This document shows positions 15,130-23,599 of a DNA stretch of 33,310 bases, piece by piece. Position numbers and translations under genes: made by a program. This stretch comes from Chlamydiia bacterium (GTDB lineage Bacteria; Chlamydiota; Chlamydiia; Chlamydiales; Rhabdochlamydiaceae): assembly GCA_021324995.1 (NCBI GenBank), contig JAJPIB010000053.1:1-33310 (forward strand), given 5' to 3'. The number at the start of each line of letters is the position of its first letter. Within the stretch, counting starts at the first letter, position 1. The notes beneath the pieces were generated by a model. The model was not told where the DNA came from and made no database searches. It saw nothing but the letters and a program-made list of their open reading frames with translations.

Positions 15130-17043
15130 ATGGCAAAAAAAAGCAAAATCATCGGTATCGACCTGGGAACAACCAACTCCTGCGTCGCTATCATGGAAGG
15201 GGGAACCCCGAAAGTTATCGCAAGCGCTGAAGGAGGTCGCACGACGCCTTCTATTGTAGGTTATAAGGGGGGCGAACGCCTCGTAGGAACAGCGGGAAAA
15301 CGCCAAGCTGTCACCAATCCTGAGCGTACGATCTTCTCTTCTAAGCGCTTTATCGGCCGTAAATTTAACGAAGTGCAATCGGAAGTCCAAACTGTTCCTT
15401 ACAAAGTCACAAAGAACAGCAATGGAGATGCCGTTTTTGAAATTGAAGGAAAGCTCGTGACTCCGGAAGAAGTCGCTGCACAAATCCTCATGAAAATGAA
15501 AGAGACTGCAGAGGCTTACCTCGGAGAGACAGTGACAGAAGCTGTCATCACTGTTCCTGCTTACTTCAACGATTCACAACGCCAATCGACAAAAGATGCA
15601 GGACGGATTGCTGGACTCGATGTCAAACGCATTATCCCAGAGCCGACAGCGGCTGCCTTGGCATATGGCCTCGACAAACAGCACGACAAGAAAATCGCTG
15701 TGTTCGACCTCGGCGGCGGTACGTTTGATATCTCGATTCTCGAGATTGGCGACGGCGTCTTTGAAGTGCTCTCCACGAATGGAGATACCCATTTGGGCGG
15801 AGACGACTTTGACAACGCGATCCTGCACTGGATCATGGATGAGTTCAAAAAAGAACACGGCATCGATCTCAGCAAAGACAAAATGGCCCTCCAACGCCTC
15901 CGCGATGCTGCTGAAAAAGCAAAAATCGAGCTTTCAGGCACGCAAACAACAGAGATCAACCAGCCGTTCATCACCATGGACGCTAGCGGACCTAAGCACC
16001 TTGCGCTGACTCTGACCCGCGCTAAGCTCGAAAGCCTTGTGCACAATCTGATCGAAAGAACAGTTGAGCCCTGCTTAAAAGCTCTCAAAGACGCTGGCCT
16101 TGGCAAAGAAAAGATCGACGAGATCATTCTCGTTGGCGGTATGAGCCGTATGCCTGCTGTTGAAAAGAAAGTAAAAGAGATCTTCGGGAAAGAGCCGCAT
16201 AAAGGCGTTAATCCGGATGAAGTTGTCGCGATTGGAGCTGGAATCCAAGGCGCCGTTCTGACTGGCGAAGTGAAAGACGTTCTTCTTCTCGACGTTATCC
16301 CGCTCACTCTCGGTATCGAGACTCTCGGCGGCGTATTGACCCCGATCGTGGAGCGCAACACCACGATTCCGACACAGAAAAAGCAAGTCTTCTCCACAGC
16401 TGCTGACAATCAGCCTGCCGTGACGATCGTCGTCCTTCAGGGAGAGCGCAAAATGGCAAAGGACAACAAAGAGATCGGAAGATTTGACCTAACCGACATC
16501 CCTCCTGCTCCGCGCGGTATGCCGCAAATCGAGGTCGCCTTCGACATCGATGCTAACGGTATCCTCCACGTATCTGCTAAAGATAAGCAGAGCGGAAAAG
16601 AGCAGAAGATCCGCATTGAAGCGAAATCTGGTCTGTCTGAAGAAGAAGTCAAGCGCATGCTTCGAGACGCTGAAGAACACATGGAAGAAGACAAAAAGCG
16701 CAAGGAAGAAGTCGAAACGCGCAACGAAGCCGACTCACTGGCTTTCCGCGCGCAAAAAGCTATCGACGATCACAAAGACAAGCTTCCCAAAGATGTCGTT
16801 GAACTCGTCCAAAGCAAAATTGACGCTCTGAAAAAAGCCCTTGAGCAAACTGACTCAGCCGTCATCAAAGCAGCGCACGACGATCTCAATGCTCACATGC
16901 AAAAGATCGGCGAAGCGATGCAGCACGCCCAAGGCTCTCCTGAAGGCGCCCCTCAGCAAGCAGCTGGCGGCAGCCAAAAGTCAGGAAAGCCAGACATCGA
17001 GGAAGCTGAAGTTGAAATCCTCGACGACGAAGAAAAGCAATAA
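15130..17043 (+). CDS. dnaK: Chaperone protein DnaK (Hsp70)
   Basis: DnaK is an ATP-dependent chaperone that binds unfolded segments with DnaJ and GrpE. The 637 aa protein starts with [13 protein letters not shown] (phosphate loop 1). It contains [12 protein letters not shown], the second phosphate loop [14 protein letters not shown], and [12 protein letters not shown]. The linker [18 protein letters not shown] leads to the substrate-binding domain, and the protein ends in an acidic [14 protein letters not shown] tail. Its length is normal. AAGGAG upstream of the ATG overlaps the end of grpE. It is the last gene of the heat-shock operon and is followed by a strong terminator. Its codon choice is visibly regular, as expected for an abundant protein. 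In C. trachomatis, from memory, an RNase R-type gene follows dnaK; here a different gene follows on the other strand. Confidence 0.99.
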   Translation: MAKKSKIIGIDLGTTNSCVAIMEGGTPKVIASAEGGRTTPSIVGYKGGERLVGTAGKRQAVTNPERTIFSSKRFIGRKFNEVQSEVQTVPYKVTKNSNGDAVFEIEGKLVTPEEVAAQILMKMKETAEAYLGETVTEAVITVPAYFNDSQRQSTKDAGRIAGLDVKRIIPEPTAAALAYGLDKQHDKKIAVFDLGGGTFDISILEIGDGVFEVLSTNGDTHLGGDDFDNAILHWIMDEFKKEHGIDLSKDKMALQRLRDAAEKAKIELSGTQTTEINQPFITMDASGPKHLALTLTRAKLESLVHNLIERTVEPCLKALKDAGLGKEKIDEIILVGGMSRMPAVEKKVKEIFGKEPHKGVNPDEVVAIGAGIQGAVLTGEVKDVLLLDVIPLTLGIETLGGVLTPIVERNTTIPTQKKQVFSTAADNQPAVTIVVLQGERKMAKDNKEIGRFDLTDIPPAPRGMPQIEVAFDIDANGILHVSAKDKQSGKEQKIRIEAKSGLSEEEVKRMLRDAEEHMEEDKKRKEEVETRNEADSLAFRAQKAIDDHKDKLPKDVVELVQSKIDALKKALEQTDSAVIKAAHDDLNAHMQKIGEAMQHAQGSPEGAPQQAAGGSQKSGKPDIEEAEVEILDDEEKQ

Positions 17044-17072
17044 TCCAAACTCCTTTCTTCAAATAACCTTGG

Positions 17073-17108
17073 CACCCCTGGGATTAAGTTCCCAGGGGTG
17101 TTTTTCTT
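17073..17108 (+). terminator. Rho-independent terminator after dnaK
   Basis: A perfect 11-bp stem, CACCCCTGGGA paired with TCCCAGGGGTG, with a 6-base loop (17084-17089) is followed by TTTTTCTT. It begins 30 bases after the dnaK stop and closes the hrcA-grpE-dnaK operon. Confidence 0.93.
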
Positions 17109-17232
17109 CCCGCCCCAAAAAAAATAACCAGCTGAACGTGAGCAGCTTAATTAAAAAATAGATAAAAAATCATGAAGTTAAAATGCTCGATTCGAGCCAT
17201 TAGCCACTCGATAATTTAACTCAAATCAATGA

Positions 17233-17253
17233 ACCTTTTCGCCGGGAAAAGGT
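17233..17253 (-). terminator. Possible weak terminator hairpin after the 17262-18140 gene
   Basis: An 8-bp stem ACCTTTTC/GAAAAGGT with a 5-base loop lies 8 bases downstream (minus strand) of the stop at 17262. There is no clean T-run after it, so it may instead be a transcript-end stabilising hairpin. Confidence 0.3.
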
Positions 17254-17261
17254 GATATGCC

Positions 17262-18140
17262 TTAATGAGTCACTTTGCAACCAAGCTGCAGTAATATTTT
17301 CTCTATAAAATGATCGCTATATATTATTTGAGTGAGCTCTTTGCGAACTTCCCGATATTGTTTTATTAGCGCTCGGCTTTCCTCAGAATCTTTAATCCCT
17401 AAAAACACAGGGAGCACAACTGGACAAAGCTTCTCCTCTTCACAAACGACCCATAAATCTTTTAAAAAACACATTTCTTCTTCAAGAGACTTAAATCCTT
17501 TACCACAGACTGCCTTCGATAAAGAAAACGAGGGGTTTGGATTATAAATATTTAAGTCCATCCGCCTCTGAAAAAGAAATGCATTTTCCACACCATATCC
17601 AAGCACAATACCATATAGACCCTCATGGCGATCCAATAGGTCAAATAACTCCCCCTCATCACACTCCAATTGTTCGATCAGCTTTTTCCCTGTCACTTCC
17701 CTTTTTAATACCTTTTCAAAGATATGCCGATGTTTATCCACCGTCTCTACAAATGAACGCTTATTGATCAACGTCAGAATTTTTAAATCAGGATATAGAT
17801 TAGACTCTTCTAAAAGGTAATTTCGAAGCCCTCCCTGCGGGAGGTAATTTTTTAAAGCCGCCCACCCATCTTTAATGATGTTATTGGGTCGGGTCATGTC
17901 CCAATTTTCTGAGGGGATGGGGTCAAAATAGCCGGTGATAGATACCGGCTTACTGCCAAACAAAGTATATCCGAAATCGTCGTGAATCACTATCTTCTTA
18001 AAAAATTGCTCGATAGCAATACGATGAATCGATTGCATCGATGAACTTTTACGCGATATCTGAAAAAACATCAACGCACCAGCAACCATGGCTAAAATGA
18101 ATATTGCTGGTGCAGCCTTTTTTAAAAAAAATAGACTCAT
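17262..18140 (-). CDS. Membrane-anchored protein of unknown function
   Basis: I do not recognise this 292 aa protein. Residues 9-27 form one hydrophobic segment after two lysines, so it is probably anchored in the inner membrane with the rest facing the periplasm, or it has an uncleaved signal. The remainder is soluble, with many charged residues, scattered cysteines and no clear catalytic motif. The chosen ATG (18140) overlaps the stop of the upstream small gene as ATGA, and GAGG lies just before it. A longer frame from 18215 would run through that gene. The coupling suggests the two proteins act together. A weak hairpin follows its stop. Confidence 0.7.
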   Translation of the reverse strand: MSLFFLKKAAPAIFILAMVAGALMFFQISRKSSSMQSIHRIAIEQFFKKIVIHDDFGYTLFGSKPVSITGYFDPIPSENWDMTRPNNIIKDGWAALKNYLPQGGLRNYLLEESNLYPDLKILTLINKRSFVETVDKHRHIFEKVLKREVTGKKLIEQLECDEGELFDLLDRHEGLYGIVLGYGVENAFLFQRRMDLNIYNPNPSFSLSKAVCGKGFKSLEEEMCFLKDLWVVCEEEKLCPVVLPVFLGIKDSEESRALIKQYREVRKELTQIIYSDHFIEKILLQLGCKVTH

Positions 18141-18442
18141 TTGCCTCGACCCAAACCACAACTTAAGCAATATTCTGCCCAAGGCGGATTGGGATGTTGT
18201 TTCGAACACCTCCATTCATTAACAGGTGCTTTTACAACATACACCCCTAAGTCATCAGAAAATAAACCATCAACCTTGTGTTGTCTCTCTCCGACATTAA
18301 CGTAAATACCGCTTGAATCAATATGAATTAATTCAGGATGAGGATAATATTTTCCTTCTACTAGTTTTCCACTCGAATCTTGACTTTCATTACCAAAAGC
18401 AACTGAGGTTAAAGCTGTTCCTAGCACGAACAGTTTTTTCAT
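18137..18442 (-). CDS. Small secreted protein with a Cys/His zinc-finger-like C-terminus
   Basis: The protein is 101 aa. It starts with a probable Sec signal peptide (MKKLFVLGTALTSVAFG, cleavage near residue 17-19). The mature part ends in WRCSKQHPNPPWAEYCLSCG, so W77, C79, H83, N85, C92 and C95 give a C-x3-H...C-x2-C set able to bind zinc. The W-x-C...N-x6-C-x2-C spacing is reminiscent of RanBP2-type zinc fingers, though the second ligand does not fit exactly. A zinc-finger-like motif on an exported protein is unusual. AGGGAG lies 7 bases before the ATG. The gene is translationally coupled to the membrane protein downstream. Function unknown. Confidence 0.7.
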   Translation of the reverse strand: MKKLFVLGTALTSVAFGNESQDSSGKLVEGKYYPHPELIHIDSSGIYVNVGERQHKVDGLFSDDLGVYVVKAPVNEWRCSKQHPNPPWAEYCLSCGLGRGK

Positions 18443-18462
18443 TTGCAGGCTCCCTTAAAAAG

Positions 18463-18706
18463 CATGTTAGCTCGAAAACAAGCTACACCTTTCAAATATT
18501 TTCTACAACATGGATTAGTAACGGGTTCAGAATGCGCCCAAATTTAGGCACCGTTCACTTTTCTCTTTGATCTAGAAAACCCACAGACACGTCAATCCAT
18601 ACAAGATTACGAAATCCTACATAAGGAATTGACAGCATTGTTTCTCAATGAGGAGGGGTTATCTTTGATTCTTGAAAAGCTCTGTTCTTCTAATCTGACT
18701 TTCTAG
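18463..18706 (+). pseudogene. Possible gene remnant with an in-frame stop
   Basis: From an ATG at 18463 one frame stays open apart from a single TAG at 18545-18547 and ends at TAG 18704-18706. The second part (18548-18706, 52 codons) reads like a real amphipathic C-terminus, with DYEILHKELTALF and EEGLSLILEKL. I do not recognise the parent. It fills the gap between two minus-strand genes and just touches the 3' end of the TraB-like gene. It could be chance, but the composition looks protein-like. Confidence 0.35.
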
Positions 18707-19737
18707 GCGAGTTGCAAAGTCCACCCTTTTTCAGCAAGGAGCGAAGGGATCGATTCTTCTCGTAAAAGATGCGCAGCACCGATCGCAAAAAAGGACCTGA
18801 AAGGAGTTTCTTTTCTCGTTTCCCCTAAGACATCAGCCGTTTTAAGAAAAAGATCGATGTTATTCGCCATTTGCGCATCTCTCTTTTGCTCAATTGAGAG
18901 GTCGCGAGGGGTATTGCAGATGAGCTGCTTAAGTTGCGTAACATCTCCTCCGATGTAACTTTGAACAAGCCGAGCCACATACTCAATTATTTCTGAATCT
19001 GAAAACTTTGAGTCCTCAATCTTTTTATTCTCCAATTCCTTTCTTTCTGCGGTATCGATTCCAAAATTAGCAATGCCACGCAAGTTCGCTACTTCCATCA
19101 GTCTACTTTCGACCGAATCATGTCGAGTTTTTCGCCTAACAACAACTTCTGTGCCTATCACAGCGCATTTGGTCAAACGCTTAAAAATAATTCCAGCTAA
19201 ATCTCCCGCCTTGCGCATTTCAGGGGTGACTAAGTAATGCATTGTCCCAAATAGATAGCCCCGTGTCTTTCCCTCTTTCTTAATTTTATAGGTCAGTCCT
19301 TTAGAACCTTGGGGATTAAAAGAAATTTCCGTCAAAAAAGGCTTAACAATTTTCTGGCAGCTGAGAATTTCATCCATCCATGGAGGTAGAAGGTCTGAAG
19401 AAGTAAGGATATTCTCTAAAGGAGAAATGGAAATGATGTTCAAAAAATGACTGATCCCACTTTGTTCCTCTTGGTGATGGCAACCCGGAAAACCGGTTGT
19501 CAAAGCAAATGCTTGAAGAAATACTTTAACGCATTTTAAAGCCAACAATTGCTTTTCGTGAATAGATAACTGCTCCTCAGGAAGATGCGAAAAAACAAGC
19601 ATAGAAGTTTGAGCTTCAAGTGCTGGAACCAATCCGTTTACTAAAGCTTTTCCCTCTTCTGAAGGAGACAATTGACCTAGCTGAGCCTTGATCGCCCACT
19701 CCATCTCTTTGCACATCCTAATAAAACTTAAAGACAC
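18703..19737 (-). CDS. TraB/GumN (Tiki-like) family protein
   Basis: This 344 aa protein matches the TraB/PrgY/GumN fold: YLFGTMHYL (GTMH, 164-167), VIGTEVV (Glu197), KRDAQMANNIDLF (Arg286, Asn292-293) and FFAIGAAHLL (GAAH, 320-323). These four segments form the conserved metal-dependent active site of a superfamily that includes the Wnt-cleaving Tiki proteases. Most bacterial members are exported. Here about 140 extra N-terminal residues precede the domain and no signal peptide is seen, so its location is uncertain. The GTG start at 19737 has GTGGGG five bases upstream. In-frame ATGs at codons 8 and 12 are alternatives. It is flanked by AT-rich DNA and appears to be a single-gene unit. The substrate is unknown. 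Confidence 0.75.
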   Translation of the reverse strand: MSLSFIRMCKEMEWAIKAQLGQLSPSEEGKALVNGLVPALEAQTSMLVFSHLPEEQLSIHEKQLLALKCVKVFLQAFALTTGFPGCHHQEEQSGISHFLNIISISPLENILTSSDLLPPWMDEILSCQKIVKPFLTEISFNPQGSKGLTYKIKKEGKTRGYLFGTMHYLVTPEMRKAGDLAGIIFKRLTKCAVIGTEVVVRRKTRHDSVESRLMEVANLRGIANFGIDTAERKELENKKIEDSKFSDSEIIEYVARLVQSYIGGDVTQLKQLICNTPRDLSIEQKRDAQMANNIDLFLKTADVLGETRKETPFRSFFAIGAAHLLREESIPSLLAEKGWTLQLA

Positions 19738-19771
19738 AAAAACCCCACTTTTTTAAGTGTTATTACAAATA

Positions 19772-19777
19772 ATTATA
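19772..19777 (-). promoter_or_regulatory. Possible -10 element for the TraB/GumN-like gene
   Basis: A perfect TATAAT on the minus strand, about 35 bases before the GTG at 19737. No convincing -35 accompanies it, and the surrounding DNA is AT-rich. Confidence 0.25.
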
Positions 19778-19855
19778 CACAAAACACAACTATTTTAAAT
19801 GAAAATTAATAATTAAATCAAAAAAAAAGAAACTGCTACACCTCTGGGTCAAAGC

Positions 19856-19884
19856 TTGACTTTTTAGCGTTTTAGAAATAAATT
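19856..19884 (+). promoter_or_regulatory. Candidate promoter of the pcnB-hydrolase-lpxB operon
   Basis: TTGACT (19856-19861) and TAAATT (19879-19884) are separated by 17 bases. The predicted start near 19891 leaves a leader of about 40 bases before the GTG at 19932. Confidence 0.5.
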
Positions 19885-19931
19885 GGAGCTTTTCCAACCC
19901 GAGATTTTATCAATACCGACCAAGAATTTGA

Positions 19932-21164
19932 GTGAGCAAGAAAACTTATCCCTTTGAAGAACATCGTCTTGACAGAGAGAAGGTCGATCCCGATGCCTTG
20001 TATGTCATGGAAAAGTTGCGTGCGAATGGCCATGTCGCCTATCTCGTTGGGGGGGGCGTCCGGGATCTGCTTCTCAATCAAAAACCTAAAGATTTTGATA
20101 TTTCGACCTCTGCGGAGCCTGAGCAGATTAAGCAGCTTTTTCGCAATTGTATTCTGATCGGAAGGCGCTTTAGGCTTGCCCACATTCGCTTTGGGAGGAA
20201 AATTCTGGAGGTCTCCACGTTCCGCTCAGGAGATACGGAAAACGATGAATTGATTGTCCGAGATAATAACTGGGGCACCGAAGAGGAAGACGTCCTGAGA
20301 CGCGACTTCACGATCAATGGGCTTTATTATGATCCCGCGAGCCAAGAAGTGATCGACTATGTCGGCGGCTATCCCGATCTTCAAAAGAAGATCCTGCGCA
20401 CCATTGGCCAACCTTTCGTCCGTTTCCGACAGGACCCAGTGCGCATGTTGCGCTTGATTAAATTCCAAGCTCGCTTTGGCTTTGACGTAGATCCCCCTGC
20501 AAAGATTGCCCTTTTGGAATGTCGAAAAGAAATCGTTAAAAGCTCTCCTGCCCGCATTCAAGAGGAATTGCTTCGCATGCTTGAGTCCGGTGCTTCGGAA
20601 CTTTTTTTCCGATACCTGGCAGAACACGGCTTTATCTCTCTGATGATGCCCGCTTTTGGCGAATTCATGGAAACAGCAGAAAGCGAAGAGGTATTTTCCT
20701 ACCTCAAAGAAATCGACACAACGTTTCACGACCCTACGCGAGCGCCTCTTTCCCGTCCAGTGCTTCTTTCTTGTTTGGTCTACCCTTTAATGGAAAAAAG
20801 AATCAAGACTCACTTTATCGACAGGGAACGCACCCCACACCTCGGAGAAATCAGCCTCGAAGCCATCGCCCAAATTGACGAGGTCTTTCTTCCTTTCTTT
20901 CACCTTTCGAGAAGAATCAAGGGAAGCCTCATCTCGATTCTTACCTCTCAATACCGACTGACGCCGCTCGAAAAGAAAAAAAATGCTAGAATCCGCGTCC
21001 CCAACGATCCTGACTTTGCTCTTGCCTTGCAATTTTTTGAAGTGCGCTGCGCATTAGAGCCTGCGCTGCAAACCATCTGGGAAAAATGGAGCCAGGCCCT
21101 TAAGGTGCCGGACCAACCCCGTTCACCCCGAAGAAGACGGCGTAGGCGCAAAAGTAATCCATGA
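19932..21164 (+). CDS. pcnB: Poly(A) polymerase I family protein
   Basis: It belongs to the class II nucleotidyltransferase family of poly(A) polymerases and tRNA CCA-adding enzymes. The 410 aa protein has the glycine motif YLVGGGVRDLL (37-47), the catalytic acidic pair in DFDIST (Asp54, Asp56), RRDFTINGLYYD and the RNA-binding helix RMLRLIKFQARFGFDV. The length, and a C-terminal arginine cluster (eight basic residues near 400-407), fit PcnB rather than a CCA enzyme. In E. coli PcnB adds 3' tails that promote RNA decay. GTG is the only early in-frame start, without a strong Shine-Dalgarno. Its stop overlaps the next start (ATGA). The pcnB-lpxB neighbourhood also occurs, from memory, in C. trachomatis (CT410-CT411). 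Confidence 0.92.
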   Translation: MSKKTYPFEEHRLDREKVDPDALYVMEKLRANGHVAYLVGGGVRDLLLNQKPKDFDISTSAEPEQIKQLFRNCILIGRRFRLAHIRFGRKILEVSTFRSGDTENDELIVRDNNWGTEEEDVLRRDFTINGLYYDPASQEVIDYVGGYPDLQKKILRTIGQPFVRFRQDPVRMLRLIKFQARFGFDVDPPAKIALLECRKEIVKSSPARIQEELLRMLESGASELFFRYLAEHGFISLMMPAFGEFMETAESEEVFSYLKEIDTTFHDPTRAPLSRPVLLSCLVYPLMEKRIKTHFIDRERTPHLGEISLEAIAQIDEVFLPFFHLSRRIKGSLISILTSQYRLTPLEKKKNARIRVPNDPDFALALQFFEVRCALEPALQTIWEKWSQALKVPDQPRSPRRRRRRRKSNP

Positions 21165-21943
21165 CAGATCGATCTTCTCTTCAAAAATTCGAAGTTAGCG
21201 CGGGCATCGAAGCTTTTTACACAGGTCCCCATCTTTCTGCAGGCCCCCTTCCTACACTTTTTTATTTTTCCTTGTCTGCAGAAGATAGCCTATGCCTCGA
21301 TCCTTTTAACCAACCTGTTGTTTACCTTTCAAAACTTCCCATGCGCATTTTTTCTATGACTCTTCCGGGCCATGAAAACAATTTGCCCCCTACGGAAGCC
21401 CTGAATATTTGGGCATCGGATATTCTCTCTGGGTACAATGCGATTACTGAATTCACCTACAAAGTGAAGCGCGCTGTAGATGCACTTGAGAGTCAGGGAT
21501 TGCTTCTTCCAGGCCGCACAGCTGTCGCTGGACTTTCCCGCGGAGCTTTCATCGCTGCGCACGCTGCTGCAATCGTTTCACAGTTCGAATGGATCCTTGG
21601 TTTTGCCCCTCTGACGAAACTTTCCGAAGCAAAAGAGTTCCAGGACTATTCACACCATCCTGTCGTTGAGTCGCTATCCTTAGAATATCTTGCAAACGCG
21701 TTGACAGATCGCAAACTGCGCTTTTACATCGGTAATCTCGACACACGTGTCAGCACGCGCAGTTGTTTTGACTTTATTGAAACACTTTCTCAAGCAGCCT
21801 TTGCAAACAAAATGCGTTCTCCTTCTGTGGAACTGATTATCGGTCCCTCCATTGGACGCGACGGCCATGGCACTTCTCCCGCCGTCTTCCGCGATGGGGC
21901 GCAATGGATCGCTGAAAAAATAGGAGCGATTCATGCCTTGTGA
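21161..21943 (+). CDS. Alpha/beta-hydrolase-fold protein
   Basis: This 260 aa protein has a nucleophile elbow GLSRG (Ser126), a likely acid in GNLDTRV (Asp194) and a candidate histidine in RDGHGTSP (His236), in the order expected for an esterase or peptidase of the alpha/beta-hydrolase fold. The N-terminal part carries LPGHENN (68-74), near the usual oxyanion-loop position. No signal peptide is visible, so it is probably cytosolic. The start overlaps the pcnB stop and the end overlaps the lpxB start by 11 bases, so it is translated as part of that operon. Being locked between an RNA-processing and a lipid A gene does not tell its substrate. Confidence 0.78.
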   Translation: MTDRSSLQKFEVSAGIEAFYTGPHLSAGPLPTLFYFSLSAEDSLCLDPFNQPVVYLSKLPMRIFSMTLPGHENNLPPTEALNIWASDILSGYNAITEFTYKVKRAVDALESQGLLLPGRTAVAGLSRGAFIAAHAAAIVSQFEWILGFAPLTKLSEAKEFQDYSHHPVVESLSLEYLANALTDRKLRFYIGNLDTRVSTRSCFDFIETLSQAAFANKMRSPSVELIIGPSIGRDGHGTSPAVFRDGAQWIAEKIGAIHAL

Positions 21944-23069
21944 CATCTTCGTGTTTGCGGGTGAAAAGAGTGCAGATCTTCATGGAGAAAAGCTACTTCT
22001 GGCTCTGCGCGCAAAAAATCCCAAACTCAAAATCTCTGGAGTCGGCGGCCCACGCATGCGTGCTGTAGGCATGCACTCTGTGCTTAAAATGGAAGACTTT
22101 CAAGTGATGGGTTTCATCGACGTCTTCCGCGCTCTTCCTAAGCTCATTAGGCAATTCTATTTCATTGCAGATCACATTCAAAAGCTTAAGCCAAAAGCTG
22201 TCATTATGATTGACTATCCCGGCTTCAACCTGCGCATGGCAAAGCACCTCAAGAAAAAAGGCTTTAAAGGTAAACTTATTCACTTCATTTGTCCCTCTGT
22301 TTGGGCATGGGGTAAGAAGAGAATTCCACTCATGGCTGAGAATCTCGACCTGCTTCTCTCCATTCTTCCCTTCGAAAAAAAGATCTTCGCGGATACCCCT
22401 CTGCGCGTTGCCTTTGTGGGTCACCCCCTTTCCGAACGGATTAAAAATTATCCCTACAAAAAACCTTCTCTTCCTTCGGAGAAAAAAATCATCGCGCTCT
22501 TTCCAGGAAGCCGCAAAAAAGAGATCGACCGCAACTTGGGTCTGCAACTCGATGCCTGTCGCCAGCTTCTTTTAGAGCGCTCCGATTTGCACATCGCACT
22601 TTCTGTGTCTGATGAGCGCTTCCTTCATGAGATTCAAAGGATTCTTCGAGAAAAAGACTGGGATGAAAGCCATCTGTCCTTGGTCCCCGCAGAGCATTCT
22701 TATGAATTAATGCAATGCGCCTATTTTGCCATTGCAAAATCGGGCACGGTGACGTTGGAACTCGCTATGCACCGCGTCCCCACCGTTGTCGTCTATGGCG
22801 TTTCCCGCCTCGACAAGATCATCGCTTACGACATTTTGCGCATTCGCCTTCCCTTTTACTGTCTTGTCAATATTATCGCGCAAAAAGAAGTTTTCCCTGA
22901 ACTCATTGGCCCGAGTTTCTCCCTTGAGAACCTGCTTAGAAAAGCTAAGGAGCTTCTCAATGAACCCGCACGCAGTACTATCTACTCCGCTTGCGGCGAA
23001 ATCGTGCGAGAGCTTAGCGGAAGGGACACCTCCAAAGAAGCAGCGGCCGAAATTCTAAAAACCTTCTAA
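21933..23069 (+). CDS. lpxB: Lipid-A-disaccharide synthase
   Basis: LpxB is a GT19 glycosyltransferase that joins UDP-diacylglucosamine and lipid X to form lipid A disaccharide at the inner membrane. The 378 aa protein has the family segments AGEKSADLHGEKL (9-21), GVGGPRMRAVGM, QVMGFIDVFRALPKL, IDYPGFNLRMAK, CPSVWAWGKKRI, FVGHPLSE, LFPGSRKKEI and AKSGTVTLELA. AGGAG (21922-21926) lies six bases before the ATG. The length is that of ordinary bacterial LpxB; from memory, the Chlamydia protein carries an extra N-terminal membrane domain that is absent here. The gene ends the pcnB operon. Confidence 0.96.
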   Translation: MPCDIFVFAGEKSADLHGEKLLLALRAKNPKLKISGVGGPRMRAVGMHSVLKMEDFQVMGFIDVFRALPKLIRQFYFIADHIQKLKPKAVIMIDYPGFNLRMAKHLKKKGFKGKLIHFICPSVWAWGKKRIPLMAENLDLLLSILPFEKKIFADTPLRVAFVGHPLSERIKNYPYKKPSLPSEKKIIALFPGSRKKEIDRNLGLQLDACRQLLLERSDLHIALSVSDERFLHEIQRILREKDWDESHLSLVPAEHSYELMQCAYFAIAKSGTVTLELAMHRVPTVVVYGVSRLDKIIAYDILRIRLPFYCLVNIIAQKEVFPELIGPSFSLENLLRKAKELLNEPARSTIYSACGEIVRELSGRDTSKEAAAEILKTF

Positions 23070-23137
23070 AAAATGTTTAAATAGCGTCCAAATCCATTTT
23101 TGCTTAAACTCGTCTCTTCAATCGCAAGGAATTTGGC

Positions 23138-23599
23138 ATGGACCATTTAAAAATTTATATCGATAGACTTACTGGCGGAAAAACCCAAGAGATCGATGAG
23201 ACATTAGCTCCTGATTTTCTAGACATTCACGAAAGCGAACTCTCCTTTAAAGACCCCGTACACATTAAAACAGAAGCCTATCTCGCAGATGACTACCTGG
23301 TCGCGCCCCTGAATATTGAAACATTTGCTTGGCTTCCTTGCTCCATTTGCAACGAGTCCATCCGAATTCCTATTTCAATAAAAAACTTCCCAATGACCCA
23401 GCCCTTGGCAGAGATCAATGGAGCGATTTTCGATCTCGTTGAGAAGGCGCGCGAGATTATCCTCCTTCAAACCCCTCTTTACACGGAATGCAACGGTGGA
23501 AAATGCCCGGAAAGAGAAAATATTAAGAAATTTCTTAAAGCTGAGGAGAAGCCCTCCAATCCGGCGGACATTAACTACTTCCCTTTTGCCGACTTATAA
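23138..23599 (+). CDS. yceD: YceD/DUF177 family protein
   Basis: This 153 aa protein has the two cysteine pairs of the DUF177/YceD family: CSIC (68-71) and C-x4-C (118-123, TECNGGKCPE), with an acidic N-terminal half. The family is almost always encoded directly upstream of rpmF, as here. In plants and bacteria members have been linked to 23S rRNA or ribosome maturation, but the molecular role is unclear. AAGGA lies 7-8 bases before the ATG. Between its stop and rpmF sits a long palindrome and a new promoter candidate, so cotranscription with rpmF may be partial. Confidence 0.85.
   Translation: MDHLKIYIDRLTGGKTQEIDETLAPDFLDIHESELSFKDPVHIKTEAYLADDYLVAPLNIETFAWLPCSICNESIRIPISIKNFPMTQPLAEINGAIFDLVEKAREIILLQTPLYTECNGGKCPERENIKKFLKAEEKPSNPADINYFPFADL

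Noticed and set aside
15561..16409. Long open frame (282 codons) antisense to dnaK
   Set aside because: It is a shadow of the regular, GC-biased codon use of dnaK. The product is rich in Ser, Arg and Pro with no known motif, and there is no ribosome-binding site or promoter.
17176..17221. Hairpin with 7-bp outer stem AGTTAAA/TTTAACT and an inner GCTCGA-T-TCGAGC
   Set aside because: The outer stem is AT-only and the loop is large. No T-run follows and a clear terminator already lies upstream, so I list no separate element.
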